Positions 20,596 through 33,490 are shown, counted from the first letter of the stretch. The stretch is 64,000 bases of DNA from Annona cherimola (GCA_030490835.1 CM059972.1:50077563-50141562), one strand, 5' to 3'. The notes: generated by a model from the sequence alone, not told the origin. Numbers and translations: made by a program.

Positions 20596-20926
20596 TGTAC
20601 TCATTTATCTTTATATTTTTTGTTAGACACGATTTTTCGTGCACTTGTAAAGACGTAGAAGAATCTTCTACGCACTTCATTATTATTAAGCATTTTTTTA
20701 TGGACCATTGTATTCAGCTCTTTTAATCAAGGGTTTTCTCGTTAGAGATGTAAAATCAGAATGTGGAACACAATGCAAAATATTTCTGTGATGTACTTTT
20801 CGGACTCGGTTAAAGAATTGGATGCTTTAAAATTTTGTTGGGAAATTAATTAAGCATTTATTCTCAAAGCCACAGGGAAACAATTTTACCTTTAACTATG
20901 CTATGATTTTTAACGAGGCCGGAACA

Positions 20927-20986
20927 ACAAGTCCAAGTATGTCAAAGAAATGTTAAAGAAGTTCGGCATGGAAAATAGCAAAGGGG
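20927..20986 (+). pseudogene. Reverse transcriptase fragment of element O
   Basis: Sixty bases encoding [18 protein letters not shown], the region just before the RT C-terminus of Copia elements. It is identical in position to [18 protein letters not shown] in element M. Its left edge is the Tat 3' LTR and its right edge is the LTR start of element I. It keeps the open frame. Confidence 0.9.
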
Positions 20987-21167
20987 TGTTGGAAACATGT
21001 GGAAAATAAGCCAAGTCTATGTTTTGATGATTAACAAATCAATTTAAGTAAGTTTTGGTTACTAACATGTTTGTGAAGATGATTAAAGGATATAGAAATG
21101 AAGAAAATGAAGCATGACAGGTCAAGTCGATTTCCAAGTCGACTCAGGCATCGACTTAGGCCAAGTC

Positions 21168-23670
21168 TGTGAAACCCCGACCGTATACGCATCATTTCGA
21201 TATTTATAATTTTGTAATTATTTTATAAATAAATAAAAATTCATGAATTATATTGATGGATATGTATATTGGAGATTGAAATAATGCAATCAGGAATAGT
21301 GAACATGAATAGTAACTGGGGATTAAGACACGTGATTAAGAGTTAATACTTGGATTAACTTAATCACAAAAAGACAAAATAGAGGTTTAATTACTACAAG
21401 ACAAAATAGCAATTCTTTTGTATATTTTAATCCAAATTTGGATTTTTGTGGAAAAATAGAAAAAAATTCATAAATTGCAATCCGGGCGTCGAAATTCGAT
21501 GAAATTTTTTATGGATGGTTAAAAATTTATGATGGACATGATGAATGGGTTAAGATGTGATGAAAATCACAAATCAAAGGTCAAGATGGAACGTAAAAAC
21601 AAGATAAAAAAGTAGCTAACTTTTTAATAAATTCTACTTTTGACTTTTTAAATAAAGTAAATAATTAAAAAAAATAAAAAATTAATTAAAAAGCAGATGC
21701 TGCAGGGGCTGGAGCAGGCTAGGGTGGCTGGAGGCTTGAACAAGATCAATGGTCATTAATCATCATCATCCTTAATCAACGGCTAAGATTTGTTTAGCCT
21801 AAATTAAATAATTTTAAAAATTAAAAAAATAGGTACAAAAAAGGGCTGCATAGGGTGGATGGAGCAGGCCTAGGGGGGCAGCACATGGCTCAAAGCATTT
21901 TTCAAAAATTAAAAAGAAATACCAATTTATAAATAAATACCTCAAAGCTAGGGGGTAAATTCTAAATTCTTGAAACATGCAACCTTATAAATAGGGAAGC
22001 AGGGATAACGTCCAAGGGCATCAAATCCAAGCTCCACTTGAGCCATTTTAATCCCCCAAACCATCCCACACGTCCAAGGAAGAAAAGGAGTAGTTAGAGA
22101 GAGAAAGTGTGAGAAAAAGAGGTGTATCTCCACTTCGGGTAAGTGATTTCTACCCAAATTTATTTTGGATGTTAAGTAGGGTAAAAAAATGCTTAGATAA
22201 TTCCTAAGCATGAGAAAATAAGTATAGATATAATGCTTAAATGGAATTATGCCAAAATATCAAAAATTCGGAGCGAAGATAGGGTATTCGGGAAGATAGC
22301 ATATGATATGTGAAAATAATGCTCCAAAATTTATCAATGATGATTTGGGATGTATGATTATGATAAATATGATGTTGGAATGATGATATATTAATTTTAT
22401 GATTTTTGAAATTAAGGATTATGCTGAAGTGAATTTATGTTGATTTTTAGTATATGGAGAAAATGATTTTTTTCGCCAAGTAAATGATGATAAATTCAAA
22501 ATATATGAATTTTCCTATGATATACTAGGCATAAGCTATGTCATGGTATTTTTTATTTTTGGAGAAAATATCAATTTTTGGAACCCATGAACAGTAACCA
22601 CGTCTCTGTGAACAGTAACTAGGATGAACAGTAACTACTACAGTGATTGCTACAGTAAACAGCGTGATTTTGAAGAAAATTTGAGATTAATATTTAAATA
22701 TAAGGATGAAAATTTTGAAGAACCTATGGATAAAAATATCCATATAAAAATAATGCCCAAATATTATAGAGCATGCATGGGAAGCAGCTTTAATAGAAGA
22801 AATGAAAATATCCTTTCTCCTTGAATAGGAAAAGGGAAAGAGAAGGTCGAAGACACCCACTAAGAAGGTAAGCAAGTTATATCTTTTGCAAATTATTTCC
22901 AAAATGGTTTCAAATTGTTGTAAATTGATTTATGAAATTTATTTAAGGTTGACAATACCTATAACTGCTTTACATGAACTGAAATGTGTTTGTTAAATTG
23001 TTTATTAAATGCTTTTTATGAAAGTGTTTATGATTTGCAAATATCATGCCGGCATGTGTATGTAAATGAGCATGTGCATGAGGAATAGGCCTTAGTCGAG
23101 GTAGTAAGCAGACCGGATGTCCCTCTCGCTATTGCAAGTCGCTTAATAGGCCCAGGCCGGCGGCGACCTCCCTGAAATGGGAGCATGTATGGGATGGGTA
23201 CCTAGCTAGCGTCGCATCCAAAGGAATGTCATGAATGCTATGTATGCATTGCATTTGCATTTTATGAAATGCATGAAAATGATTGAAAAATTATGTATGG
23301 CTTGTTTACTGAGTATTATTACTCACCCATGCTTTTTCAACAATAGACAGGAAATGATGATGAAAGCAGCATGCCAAGTGTTATGTAGTTTTTAATATAA
23401 ATGATGTATATGTAAATTTTATGTAAAGATAATGATAATTATGAGATGGAAAGGAATATTTTTATTCTAATGAAAATATTTATAGAACAGTTTTTGATCA
23501 TAACTATGATATGTAAAATATATTTCATGTTGGATGAATGATGGAAATTTTCCATGTATTGATGATAAAAAAATACTGCCGTGTGATTAGGGCAACAATC
23601 CTGAGTCACGTTTACCAATCAAAATGATCCCGGAGTAAGGTTTCTAGGCACCTCGGTTCGGGGTGCCACA
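21168..23670 (+). mobile_element. Tekay-like solo LTR T1 (2.5 kb)
   Basis: Begins TGTGAAACCCCGACC and ends GGGGTGCCACA, flanked by AAGTC (21163-21167) and AACTC (23671-23675), a 5-bp duplication with one mismatch. There is no internal region, hence a solo LTR made by LTR-LTR recombination. The LTR end style and the primer-site context of the related T0 copy match Del/Tekay-type Ty3 elements. Putative TATA box TATAAATA at 21986-21993. GAACAGTAAC motifs repeat at 22586-22665. No gene inside. Confidence 0.88.
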
Positions 23671-24509
23671 AACTCGATCCCCGAGTCGACTCCAGCAACG
23701 ACTTCAAAATGTCATTTTCGTCCAGAGTTGAAATTGGGGATGAGAGCTGCTGAAGTCGCACATGAAGTCGACTTCGCATGCGACTTGGGCGAAGTCGCAG
23801 ACCAAGTCGATTCCAGCATCGACTTAAAATGTGATTTTTTGTCAAGAGTTGAAATTGGGGACGAGAGTTGCCGAAGTCGCAGACCAAGTCGACTCCACAT
23901 GCGACTTGGGTGAAGTCGCAGGCTAAGTCGACTCCAGTATCGACTTCAACTGATCAGCAGACGTTTTGAAGAGTAAAATCGCAAACCAATTCAACATGAT
24001 GCTAGACTTGAGTGAAGTTGAAGGCCAAGTCGACTCATTCATTCGACTTAGAACAAATGAAGATCAAATCAAGTTCAAAGCAAGTAAAGATGCATGGATT
24101 TATCAAATCAAATCAAGAACTATCAATTAGACATTTTATACACTTCATGAACCAAGTTTTCAAGATTCCGAAACATGAAGTTAAAAGATTTTATGCAAAG
24201 TGAATATACTGAACTTTAAATGATGCAAATCAAGGGAAGGACAATTAAGCATGAAGAAATTATGCAAGCAAAATCATTTAAAAGAAGTTCAAGTTCATCA
24301 AGCAAGCTAAGGAAGTGAAGTCGCACCCAAAGTCGACTTCACCTGCGACTTGGGTCAAGTCCAGGACCAAGTCGACCCGAGGAAGAACTTGAGCAGCTTA
24401 AGTACAGCCGAAGTCGCACCCGAAGTCGACTCCATCTGCGACTTGGGCGAAGTTGCACCCGAAGTCGACTCCACCTGCGACTTAGGTCGCAACGGTCAAA
24501 AATTTTTCA

Positions 24510-24575
24510 AACGTTGGCGCATTAAATATGCGCCACCTACTTCCAAACGTTCGAATTCCCTCGCCATTTATATAA
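24510..24575 (+). promoter_or_regulatory. Core promoter region of the element I 5' LTR: palindrome plus TATA box
   Basis: GGCGCATTAAATATGCGCC (imperfect palindrome, about 24516-24534) lies roughly 35-50 bases upstream of TATATAA (24569-24575). The same arrangement is in the other Sirevirus LTRs of the window at 49511, 54550, and antisense at 34277-34298 and 41229-41250. TTGGCGC within it resembles an E2F-type site; that role is only inferred. Confidence 0.55.
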
Positions 24576-25208
24576 GGCATTCAATATGAACGTGGAGGGT
24601 AGCTGAAACATCATTGATTGAGCACAACTCCCATCTCTAAGAGCATTAACTGATCAAGCCAACATCTAGAAGAAAAACTTTACTTTCAAACTGCCAAGAG
24701 CTGCTTGCTGAATTATTAAAGCCTGCTTTACCAGTTCTTCTCTGCGCCAAATCTGCCTCTACACAACAGTAACGTGTAGAAACCTTCTTTGTATTCTTTC
24801 TTGTTGTATTAAACTTGATTTAGTTTGGGTAAGTAAGATCAAGTGTAAGCAAAGTAGTGTGTGACTGGAGTGGAACTCGTCACCTACTTGTGCTGTGAAT
24901 TGTTGATGCCCCCTATAGCTGGAATCTAGAAGAGAGCAGAGGCTCTAGTTGTATTTGTAAAATATATAGTGGAACCCAAGTCACAAGAGGTGTGAGCTTG
25001 GAAGAGTGGACTAGGGAAGGTTGCCCGAACCACTATAAATCTTATCCATTGATTCATTTCAGCTCTTATTATCTTATTGCTTTCCTTTTGTTTCATTGAA
25101 GGAGATTGAACTAAACTAGGGTACAGTTTTTGTTTAGGTTGAAAAATCTTAATTACCCAATTCACCTCTCCCTTCTTGGGTATTTACCATTAACTCGGGA
25201 CCAGCAAG

Positions 25209-25220
25209 TGGTATCAGAGC
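25209..25220 (+). other. Primer binding site of element I (initiator-Met tRNA)
   Basis: TGGTATCAGAGC two bases after the LTR end is the standard plant initiator-Met primer site used by most Copia elements. Confidence 0.95.
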
Positions 25221-25254
25221 AAGTCTTTGAGTTTTACCAAAGAGATCTTTTGAT

Positions 25255-26990
25255 ATGACATCCTAATCTACTTTCGTTCCCGCATTTGCTGAAGGCCATT
25301 CTTTTACTAGGCCACAATTGTTTGATGGGAATAATTTTGGCTACTGGAAGCTATGTATGAAACAACTCATCATGGCTACAGATATGGACTCTTGGATTGC
25401 AATCCAAGACGGTGTGACTTTGCCTACTGATGAAAAAGCTTCCAAACGGACCGATGAGGAAGTAAAAACTGTTAAGAACAATGCTAAGGCTATGAATTTA
25501 CTGTTTTATGTTCTTACTGCTTCTGAATATGATAGAGTATCCTCTTGTTTGACCGCCAAAGAGATATGGGATACACTAACATCTATCTATGAAGGAACTG
25601 CTCAAGTCCAAGGGACAAGGAGAAATATTTTGATTAGAGAATTGAAAAACTTTAAAATGCTAGAAACAGAAAATATTTCTGAAATGTTTGCTAGATTCTC
25701 TAAAATTACTAATGCTTTAAAAGGTCTTGAAAAAGCTATCTCCGAATCTGAACAGGTCATGAAGATCCTAAGGGCTCTACCGGAATCTTGGACTCCAAAG
25801 ATTACTGCAATAGAAGAAGCCAAGGACCTAAACACTTTGAAGCTAGAAGACCTTATTAGCTCATTAATGTCACATGAGCAAATCAAGAAAAGAAATGAAG
25901 ATCAACACAAAGGAAAGAGAGCAATTGCATTAAAAGTCACTCATAACTCGGATGAGTCCACCTCCTCATCTCACAACGATGATGAAGACATTGCTCTACT
26001 AGCTCGCAGATTTTGAAAGTTTGTAAGGAAAGAAAAGAACTTCAAAGATTTCAAAGAGAGACATCGAAAAGAGAAAAAGAAGGAGGCTACAAAATGTTAT
26101 AGATGCGGCGGTATGAGACATATGCAAGCTCAATGTCCTACACCGGAAGAAAGATCGAAGGATCATCAAGAAAAGTAGGAAAAATATGAAAGTTGAAGAT
26201 TCCAAAAGCCTAAGGAAAGAGGAATGTACGTGAATGAGGAAACTTCTTCAACAAGTAGCTCCTCAACTGATGATCTTGAAGCTACAAATTGTGCAAGAAT
26301 ATGCTTCATGGCGCGGATTGAGCAAGAAGTTTTAGAAGAACAAACCACCTCAACAAAATGTACAAGTAATGAAGAGGTAACTTCCAAATTTTGCTATTCC
26401 CAATCTACTCATTCTTCTATTCAAGAATGTCTCAAATGTGCTGAATTAGAGGAATTACAACATGCATATGATTCATTATATGAGAAAATCAAAAAATTAA
26501 GAAACAAATTATCATTAAAGAGACAACAATGTAATTCCATTATTATTGTAAATGGAAAACTAGCAGAAAGAATAGCAAAACTGAAAGAAGAAAATTAACT
26601 GCTATTGAAAAAAGTGGAAAAATTGAAAAAGGAGAATGAATCCTTAAATGAATCATTAACTAAGTTCTCTAATCCGGGAGAAAGTGTGAAAATATTTCTG
26701 AACATGACCTCTCAAAACAATAGAAGAGGTCTTGGATATTCCACATTTGAGCTAGGAAAAAGTAGCAAATCAAGTGTGCCAAACTTGAGAAAAATCAAGC
26801 TAAAGTTGTACCTATTTACAAACCAAAAGGGAAACAAACTGTTTGGACTAGGAGACCAACTTTTGAACCACAACATACTTGGAGACCTACTCCTAGATTA
26901 CCAACAGTCTGCAACTTTTGCAATAAGATGGGTAACAAAATTTATAAATGCAACTTCAAGAAACTGTATGACCATGGTGCAAAATTAGTT
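25255..26990 (+). pseudogene. gag: Sirevirus-type gag of element I (broken)
   Basis: Starts at ATG 25255 but codon 4 is TAA (25264), where element M has CAA. The gag core follows: LFDGNNFGYWKLCMKQLI, WDTLTSIYEGTAQVQG, FARFSKITNALKGLEKAISE, LPESWTPKITAIEEAKDL. This is the UBN2-type Copia gag. A TGA at 26014 replaces the Arg of HKFRKFVRKEKN. Then a CCHC knuckle CYRCGGMRHMQAQC (26096-26137) and a coiled-coil-prone Lys/Glu region (26430-26680) follow, with more stops (26176, 26596) and a frameshift near 26930. It would form the particle shell. Not translatable as read. Confidence 0.88.
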
Positions 26991-27543
26991 TGGGTTCCAA
27001 GAAACACAAAATTTGGACTTTCAAAAATAGAACAACAGAGATTAAATCAGTTTACTAACCCAAATGGACCCATAAAATGGGTACAAAAGAGATTTACTCA
27101 TTTTCAGGTATGTTTCAAGGCAAAGGCAAACAACGTTTGGTTCATGGATAGTGGTTGCTCAAGGCATATGACTAGAGAAAGAAGTTTATTTTATAAACTC
27201 AAGCCTTGCAACGATGGAACTGTTTCCTTTGGAAATAATGAGAAATGTAAAATCAAATGTAAAGGAAACATTTATAGTATTTCAAATGCACGTATGGAGG
27301 ACGTGTTATTTGTTGAAGGACTCAAGCACAATCTAATGAGTATTAGCCAATTATGTGACAAAGGATACAAGGTTGTGTTTGAATCATCTATATGCAATGT
27401 ATTTGATGGAGAACATGTCATGTTTAGCGGAAAAAGATATGAAAATGTATATTTGGTTTCACTTGATGAACTAGATGGTCAATGTCTAATGGTCATTGAC
27501 AATGATCCATGGGTTTGGCATAAGAGGCTTGGACATATAAACA
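26928..27543 (+). pseudogene. Protease and integrase N-terminus of element I (truncated by Athila insertion)
   Basis: Contains the second knuckle remnant (KMGNKIYKCNFKKLYDHGAK), the Copia protease motif WFMDSGCSRHMT (about 27142-27177) and [20 protein letters not shown]. The start of the integrase zinc finger, WHKRLGHINM, ends abruptly at 27543 where Athila LTR sequence begins. In element M the next residues are RNIKTLWKKS. The rest of integrase and the first part of RT are missing from the window. Confidence 0.92.
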
Positions 27544-30209
27544 TGTCTGTTCGAAATCTTACTGCAAGTGCACGGGTCGTAGATTGTAGTATTTAAATTA
27601 TCGATCCACAGGGAATTCAGGACTATAAATTTTGCTTTTAAACGCTTTCATGTCGGATATGGAGAGAATATAGCAAATAAAACAGAAAAGTGGGGAGAAA
27701 ATGCAGTAAATAAAAGGGAAAGAAAATAAATAAAATGGGAAGAAGTGCAAATTAAAAATGAGGAGAGAAAGCGAAAATGCAAATACCTAGGGTCTAGGAT
27801 TTCACATGCGTATTTTGCAATGGGTAGTGGTATAATTATTTAATTTGGGTATTATTTGTTAAAGGAGAACAAACCCTAATTTATCCTTGCACATTCTCTC
27901 GAAACCTATAAGGTGTACCCTAATTTTCTTAACCACCTATTCTCATGGGATTAAGTTAATTAGAATCCATTAAGTTCTGTAGTTTGTTCATGTAATTCCT
28001 CAAGGTTATCATGCCTATTTTCATGGTCTTAGATTTCCAGGTTTAATATCTTGATTTTCGTATATTAGATTTCTACCTTTTGGTTTCATCACCTAATATA
28101 TGGAATCATGCAAAAGTACGGGCCCGTGTACAAAGCAAACATAAAAATCACAATATATTAAATTAACAAAAGTATCCATCATAAATAAATTAAAAATCCA
28201 CACCACATTGTATTGTACGCATGCTACATCCTAAATCCTAGATTTAGGATTTAGCCAAGCATGTTTAAGTTCAAAATAAAATTAAAATTACAATCCATCT
28301 TAAACAAGATAACAAAAATTAAAAAGGGAAAAGATAGAAAAGCTTATTGGTTTGAAGCCCCGATGGTGTGTCGGCTGCTCCACGCAACTCGTCGGTTCGT
28401 CTTTTTCTGTGCTCTCCACCTTGCTTTTGCTCTCTTTCTTTCTCAGAATTATGCTATAATCTTCTTCTAAAATTTCTGCTAAAATATTTTGCAGTGGTAT
28501 TTTTGTAGGAATTTTCTGTAGCTTGCTCTTTAGAATTTTTCGTCTGCCGAATGCTGTCTTCCCAAAAATCTGCTGCGGAATGCTGTGTCTGCTACGGAAT
28601 GCCCTCCATGCCACCCGACGCCCTCTTTTATAGCTGAATAAGTGGGCCCCATCACTTCAATGCTCTTCACGTTATTTGTGATGGGAATTTTGCTGCTGCC
28701 CAATTCACGTGATGGATCAGCTGTTGCTGATGGTGGGCCACTGCTGCTGCTTATTTCTGATCACGTTGCATTTGTTACCCATCTGCCCATCACGTTGATT
28801 TCATCTGCTAGTGGGGTCCATCAAATGCTGCTGGATTTTAATGATCAGCAATGGTCCATTTTTAAATCATGTAAAAAAATAGATGGATAACTGGTGCAAT
28901 TTGATGGCTGCACGATTAACGTGATGTGTGGACAATGGCTTGATCTAATGATTTTCTAGTGGGGTCCATTAAATGGAACATTTCTAGACGTTGATTTCTG
29001 GTAAGCTGTGATGGTTGGGATTAATGGATTTTTTTCACACCCAAATCAATGGCCGGATTTAAAGGAATGGACGGTGGATTTTCTAGTTTAATTAGACGCA
29101 AATGCTTTGAGCTTTACACGGATAGAAAATTGGACGGCTAATGCATTTGGTTGCTGCTGCATAATAATGGACAGCTTGTGGGGTCCACCTAAAATAAACA
29201 AATTTTGTAGCTGCATGGAATCCACGTGATGGGTAGAATAAATGGGCATTTGCAAAAAAAAATGAACGTTCTTAAATCATTGAATGCAATGGATGAAATG
29301 GGCAACTAGAATTTCAGATTTATGGAAATTCACGTGAAAGGGTTTGATTTGGGCAGCTTGTATTCACGGCTGGATTATGCAATGGTTGATTTATATGAAT
29401 GCCTTGATATATGCTGTTGAATGGTTGTGATCAGTTGGATGCATGGATGGACGGCTGGATTGCTGCTGTTTTATAAATGGACGTGGGTCCATGGACAGTG
29501 TAAAATAATGTGAATGAGCATTTTTAATGAGCAGCAATGATTTTGGTGGCCCACTCATCATGTGAAGTTGCTGATGCCTACACTTGCTTGGTCGTGAATG
29601 GTATTAAGGGCAGCAGCTTCTCCGTGGGGTCCATGCATTAAAAAGATGCAGCTGATGCATTCTATATCACCTGACTGGCCCACTAAATAAGCTGCTAGGA
29701 AATAAATGGAATGGAGTCCATCTGCTGCAATTCACGTGATCTGATGTTGGGTTTATAAAAAAAAGAATTGCTGCTGTGAATCTTGAAGATGGACGGGATG
29801 ACATTGCTGGTTTTGGTGGGCCATAAAATGAATGGGCTGCTTAATATGCAAATTAGCTTGAAATGGACGGTGATCATGTGCATTTAGTGAGGTGCTGAAA
29901 TGGATGATTTGATTTCTAAGTGGGACCATCTTGGTGAAGCCTGTTTTCCCTGCATAAAAATATATGTTTAAATCATTAATTCAAAAATCATTAGTGGATT
30001 ATTACAAAAATTTATTTTAAACCAATTTAAACTTCATGTAATTTCAAGCCAAAAGAGTATAAAAATTTTTTATATTGCTTGAAATTAATATTTAATACCC
30101 AAATGTTGCAAAATCACATTTTAAACCAAATTTCATATTAATTTTAATTAATTACCCACCAATTTGGTATAAAATATCCACAAAATATGTTACCAAATTC
30201 CAATTATCA
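27544..30209 (-). repeat. 3' LTR of the Athila-type element
   Basis: On the minus strand the LTR begins TGATAATTGGAATTTGG (30209 downward), right after the polypurine stretch AAGCGTGGGGG, and ends ...GAACAGACA at 27544. About 2.67 kb, rich in GGTCCA and CACGTGA phrases, no ORF of note. Only one LTR is present because the element's 5' part is deleted. Confidence 0.75.
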
Positions 30210-31807
30210 AATACCCCCACGCTTGAACTTTTGCTTGTCCTCAAGCAAATATAAAAGAATTCAAGAGGAAATTGCAAAATTTCAAAATCTTGAGCAAAAA
30301 TTGCATGTTCGGCCTATCATCAAAATAAATGAGAGTATTAAAGAATTTAAAACATGATACTCATTGAAAATCTTAATCAACAATCCCTTCTCACTTGACT
30401 AATACTGCACACCCTTGTTACCTAATTTGCTTTCAATCATTAAGAGTTAAAAACTCCCGCAATAAACTCTTAATTATCATATATCTTCCCCATTTAATAA
30501 GTTATTCAATACACACAATCAATAATTCAAGTGGTAGTAGTGAGAAAATATCAGTCAAATTACTTCATATACATCTCATCAAATTTTTGCATTTAAATTT
30601 CCTTTGCCTACTCAATTAACCAATTTATAGGATCATAAGGACTTAGTATGACAACGGTCAGGTGTGGCACATGAAATGAAATTTGAAGCGTCTCTGTATG
30701 ACTTGAGCCTTTTTTTAAAAAAACAGGAAATAATGCTACCCCCACAATTGGTGCTTTTATTCTTTTTTAAGCCTGTTCTTATCCTTGGTTTATTTTCTCT
30801 TTTTTTTTTAAACCAAGTTTGGCAATAATTTCCCTCACCATATTTCAGGGTATCTGGGAAGTCATTATTTGCACCACCAGGAGATATTATTTCCTGTTTC
30901 ATTTTTTTTAGCTCAGAATACAATTCCAAAGTTGGTTCAGCGAAGTAGGAATTGTGGTTTAGGAAAAATTTTAAGTTCAGGCTCAAAAGGGGTAAACAAC
31001 CATTATATTTTTAAAGATAGGCTCATCATGAAAGAAAATGGCCTTAATCATGTCCATAAATTGGTTCAATGGAGTTTTGGCTTTGGAAATTACTTCAACC
31101 AGAATAAAATTTTTTCATTTATATGGGAAAAACTACCTTCTTAAATGACAATTGTGTGTATTAGAAAAACTTTTAATAAATTAGAGAGGATTACTCTGAT
31201 TTTGAAAGAAAACAAGATTAGCTCCTAGGTATATCAGTTTCATCAAGTGATTTGGGACAAAAAATCCAAGTATTTTCAACAAGTACATGTTTAAAAACAA
31301 ATTTAACATCTCATTAAGCTTCAACTTTTCCTTACTCAAAGATATTGAAATTTCACGTATGGTTTGTTTTCAAGAGTTCAACGTGGGGTATAATATCACC
31401 TTTTATGCAAGAATTTCCCCAAAGTTTTTTTTTTTTAAATTAACAACACATCTAGGTAGTGAAAGAAATATTTAGAGAAAATTAATGCAACACATTCACT
31501 CCCACACTTGAAGTTGACATTGTCCTCAATGTAAATCATGCCATCAAAATAAAAGGGAGTAATTGTAAAAATGTAAAATATTAACTTTCCTGTTTTGGCG
31601 AGATGAACCGAATTTGCATCCCATGGTGCTTCTATCCAAGCAGTTTATGAAAATAACCAATAATGCTCAAAATTAAAAAGTATCAAAATTTAAAAAAAAA
31701 ACTAAAATAAATAATTAAAACTAAAACTTCCCCGATAGAAAAAGAAAAAATTTGGGTTGCCTCCCGAACAGCTCTTGGTTTAAAGTCATCAGCCTGACTG
31801 TAAATCT
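30210..31807 (-). other. Athila 3' noncoding region (between integrase and 3' LTR)
   Basis: AT-rich with no convincing ORF. It starts at the LTR side with the polypurine tract (minus strand CGTGGGGGTATT, about 30212-30222) and GAGGACAAGCAAAAGTTCAAG. Near 31500-31540 it holds the second Athila signature, minus-strand GAGGACAATGTCAACTTCAA GTGTGGGAGTG. Any envelope-like ORF that some Athila members carry is not recognisable here. Confidence 0.7.
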
Positions 31808-33487
31808 TCAATTGAGTGGCGTGGTATTGCAGAAGGAGTGGATGATTCCTACTGGAATGTGATCCCCTGAGAAGTAGGGTTTGAGGCTCTGCCCATTGAC
31901 TTTAAATGCTCCCGTCTTTTCACTCCAGATTTCAATAGCTCCATGAGGAAACACTTGTAATACTTTGAATGGTCCCGACCACCTCGACTTCAATTTTCCT
32001 GGAAACAATTTAAAACGAGAATTAAAAAGCAACACCATGTCATTAGCTTTGATTACCTTTTGCCGGATGTGTTTGACATGCAAAAATTTTGTCTTTTCCT
32101 TGTACATCTTTGAATTTTCATAGGCGTCGAGCCGAATCTCCTCGAGTTCATCAAGCTGTAGTAGACGCCTTTCTCCTGCAGATTTCAAATCAAAATTCAA
32201 AAATTTGATTGCCCAGTATGCTTTGTGCTCCAGCTCTACAGGCAAGTGGCATGATTTTCCATAGACTAGTCTGAAAGGTGTAGTTCCAATTGGAGTTTTG
32301 AATGTCGTGCGGTATGCCCAAAGAGCATCATCGAGTTGCCTTGACCAATCTCGCCGTGATTGGGACACCGTCTTCTCAAGTATCTGTTTAATCTCGCGGT
32401 TTGAGATTTCAGCCTGACCACTTGTTTGTGGGTGGTATGGGGTGGTGATTTTACGTGTGACCCCATATTTCTTGAGCAGTTGCTCCATTTGCTTGTTACA
32501 AAAGTGGCTTCCTCTGTCACTTATGATTGCTCATGGTACACCAAATCTGGTAAAAATGTTGTGTTTCAAGAATTTAGCAACCACCTGTGAGTCATTTGTT
32601 GGAGAAGCGATCGCCTCCACCCATCTAGTTACGTAATCAACCGCCATTAGTATGTACTGATTGTTGAATGAGGATGGGAAAGGTCCCATGAAATCCATGC
32701 CCCAGACATCAAATGGTTCGACCTCGAGAATGCTTGTGAGTGGCATCTCGTTTCGTTTTGAAATATTTCCTATTCTTTGGCACCTATCACAGGTTAGTGT
32801 AAAAGATCAAGCATCTTTGAACAAAGTGGGCCAGAAAAATCCTGATTGTAAGATTTTTGCTGCTGTTTTGGTGGGACCCATGTGGCCACCATATGGTGAA
32901 GAATGACAATGGTAAGGGATGCTTTGGATTTCTTCGTTTGGTACACATCGGCGAATCAAACCGTCGCCGCATCTCTTGTAAAGGTATGGGTCCTCCCATA
33001 TGTAGTATTTCACATCCGCCATGAATTGCTTTTTCTGTTGATAGCTGAAATTGGATGGAATTTCTTTACAAACCAAGTAATTAACAATGTCTACATACCA
33101 TGGAATTGATGTTTCTTTCAGTGCAAGAAGGGATTCATCGGGAAATTCCTCGTTAATTTGATCATTTTTATTTAGATCCATTTTTTTAGCTGATGGCAGT
33201 CTCGACAGATGGTCAGCTACCACATTTTCTGTGCCCTTTTTGTCTCGAATTTCAAGATCAAATTCGTGTAATAGCAAAATCCAGCGAATCAACCTTGGTT
33301 TAGCATCTTTCTTGGCAATTAAATAGCGAATGGCTTCATGGTTTGTGTAGACAATCACTTTTGACCCTACAAGATAAGAACGAAATTTATCAATAGCAAA
33401 AACAACAGCTAGTAATTCTTTTTCAGTGGTTGCATAGTTGATTTGAGCATCATCTAGAGTTTTGCTTCATAATAAATCACTACTGGC
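31808..33487 (-). pseudogene. pol: Athila-type RNase H and integrase (broken)
   Basis: Minus strand, from 33487: [20 protein letters not shown], then [37 protein letters not shown] and [10 protein letters not shown] (RNase H end). Integrase follows with [46 protein letters not shown] and [12 protein letters not shown] (D, D, E). The Athila marker [18 protein letters not shown] and a C-terminal [12 protein letters not shown]-type module close it. In-frame stops lie near 32808 and 32530; a frame break occurs near 33480. The order RH-INT and the ELEHKAYWA motif are diagnostic of Athila. Confidence 0.92.
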
Positions 33488-33490
33488 TTG

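Larger units (their letters stand above)
1..20926 (+). mobile_element. Tat-lineage Ty3/Gypsy LTR retrotransposon carrying captured host gene fragments (5' end outside window)
   Basis: Positions 1-2830 and 17892-20926 are near-identical direct repeats (LTRs) flanking gag-PR-RT-RNaseH-aRNH-INT in Ty3/Gypsy order. A second, archaeal-type RNase H after the normal one is a known hallmark of the plant Tat/Ogre/Retand clade. The 3' LTR ends ...GGAACA at 20926 and abuts Copia reverse transcriptase sequence, so the element inserted into Copia element O; ACAAG at 20927-20931 would be the right target duplication, with the left copy outside the window. Several kilobases of host-gene-derived sequence lie between integrase and the 3' LTR. 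All ORFs carry stops, so it is not autonomous as read. The lineage call is firm; the family name is unknown. Confidence 0.93.
17892..20926 (+). repeat. 3' LTR of the Tat-type element (minimum extent)
   Basis: 17892 is the first base that can be matched to the window's 5' LTR copy; the LTR may start earlier because the 5' copy is cut at position 1. It ends GGAACA at 20926, directly followed by Copia RT sequence. Compared with the 5' copy it has one more 150-bp unit, one more 26-bp unit and longer TA microsatellites. I found no clear polypurine tract plus TG just upstream. Confidence 0.9.
20987..25206 (+). repeat. 5' LTR of element I, split by solo LTR T1
   Basis: Runs TGTTGGAAAC ... GGACCAGCA; about 1.7 kb once T1 (21168-23670) is removed. 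Many copies of AAGTCGAC and AAGTCGCA / TGCGACTT lie between 21120 and 24490. TATATAA (24569-24575) is the probable core promoter. It pairs with the 3' LTR at 43533-50202. Confidence 0.92.
27544..33490 (-). mobile_element. Athila-type Ty3/Gypsy element, antisense, truncated
   Basis: An LTR (27544-30209), 3' noncoding region with the Athila-specific GCTTGAGGACAAGC and ACATTGAGGACAATGTC phrases (minus strand), and pol from RNase H to integrase, all on the minus strand. The right edge near 33488 passes directly into Copia RT that is not adjacent to the left insertion point. A deletion therefore removed the 5' half of this element together with part of element I. No target duplication can be seen. 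Confidence 0.88.

Noticed and set aside
23612..23900. Short ORFs on both strands with repeated 'RLGLRLR' peptides (also 34321-34524, 34637-35074, 41273-41476, 41589-42026)
   Set aside because: Translations of the AAGTCGAC / GTCGCA inverted-repeat motif of Sirevirus LTRs, not genes.
28642..28890. 82-residue ORF with a hydrophobic N-terminus in the Athila LTR
   Set aside because: Lies within LTR sequence, has no homology I recognise and is not maintained; chance ORF.
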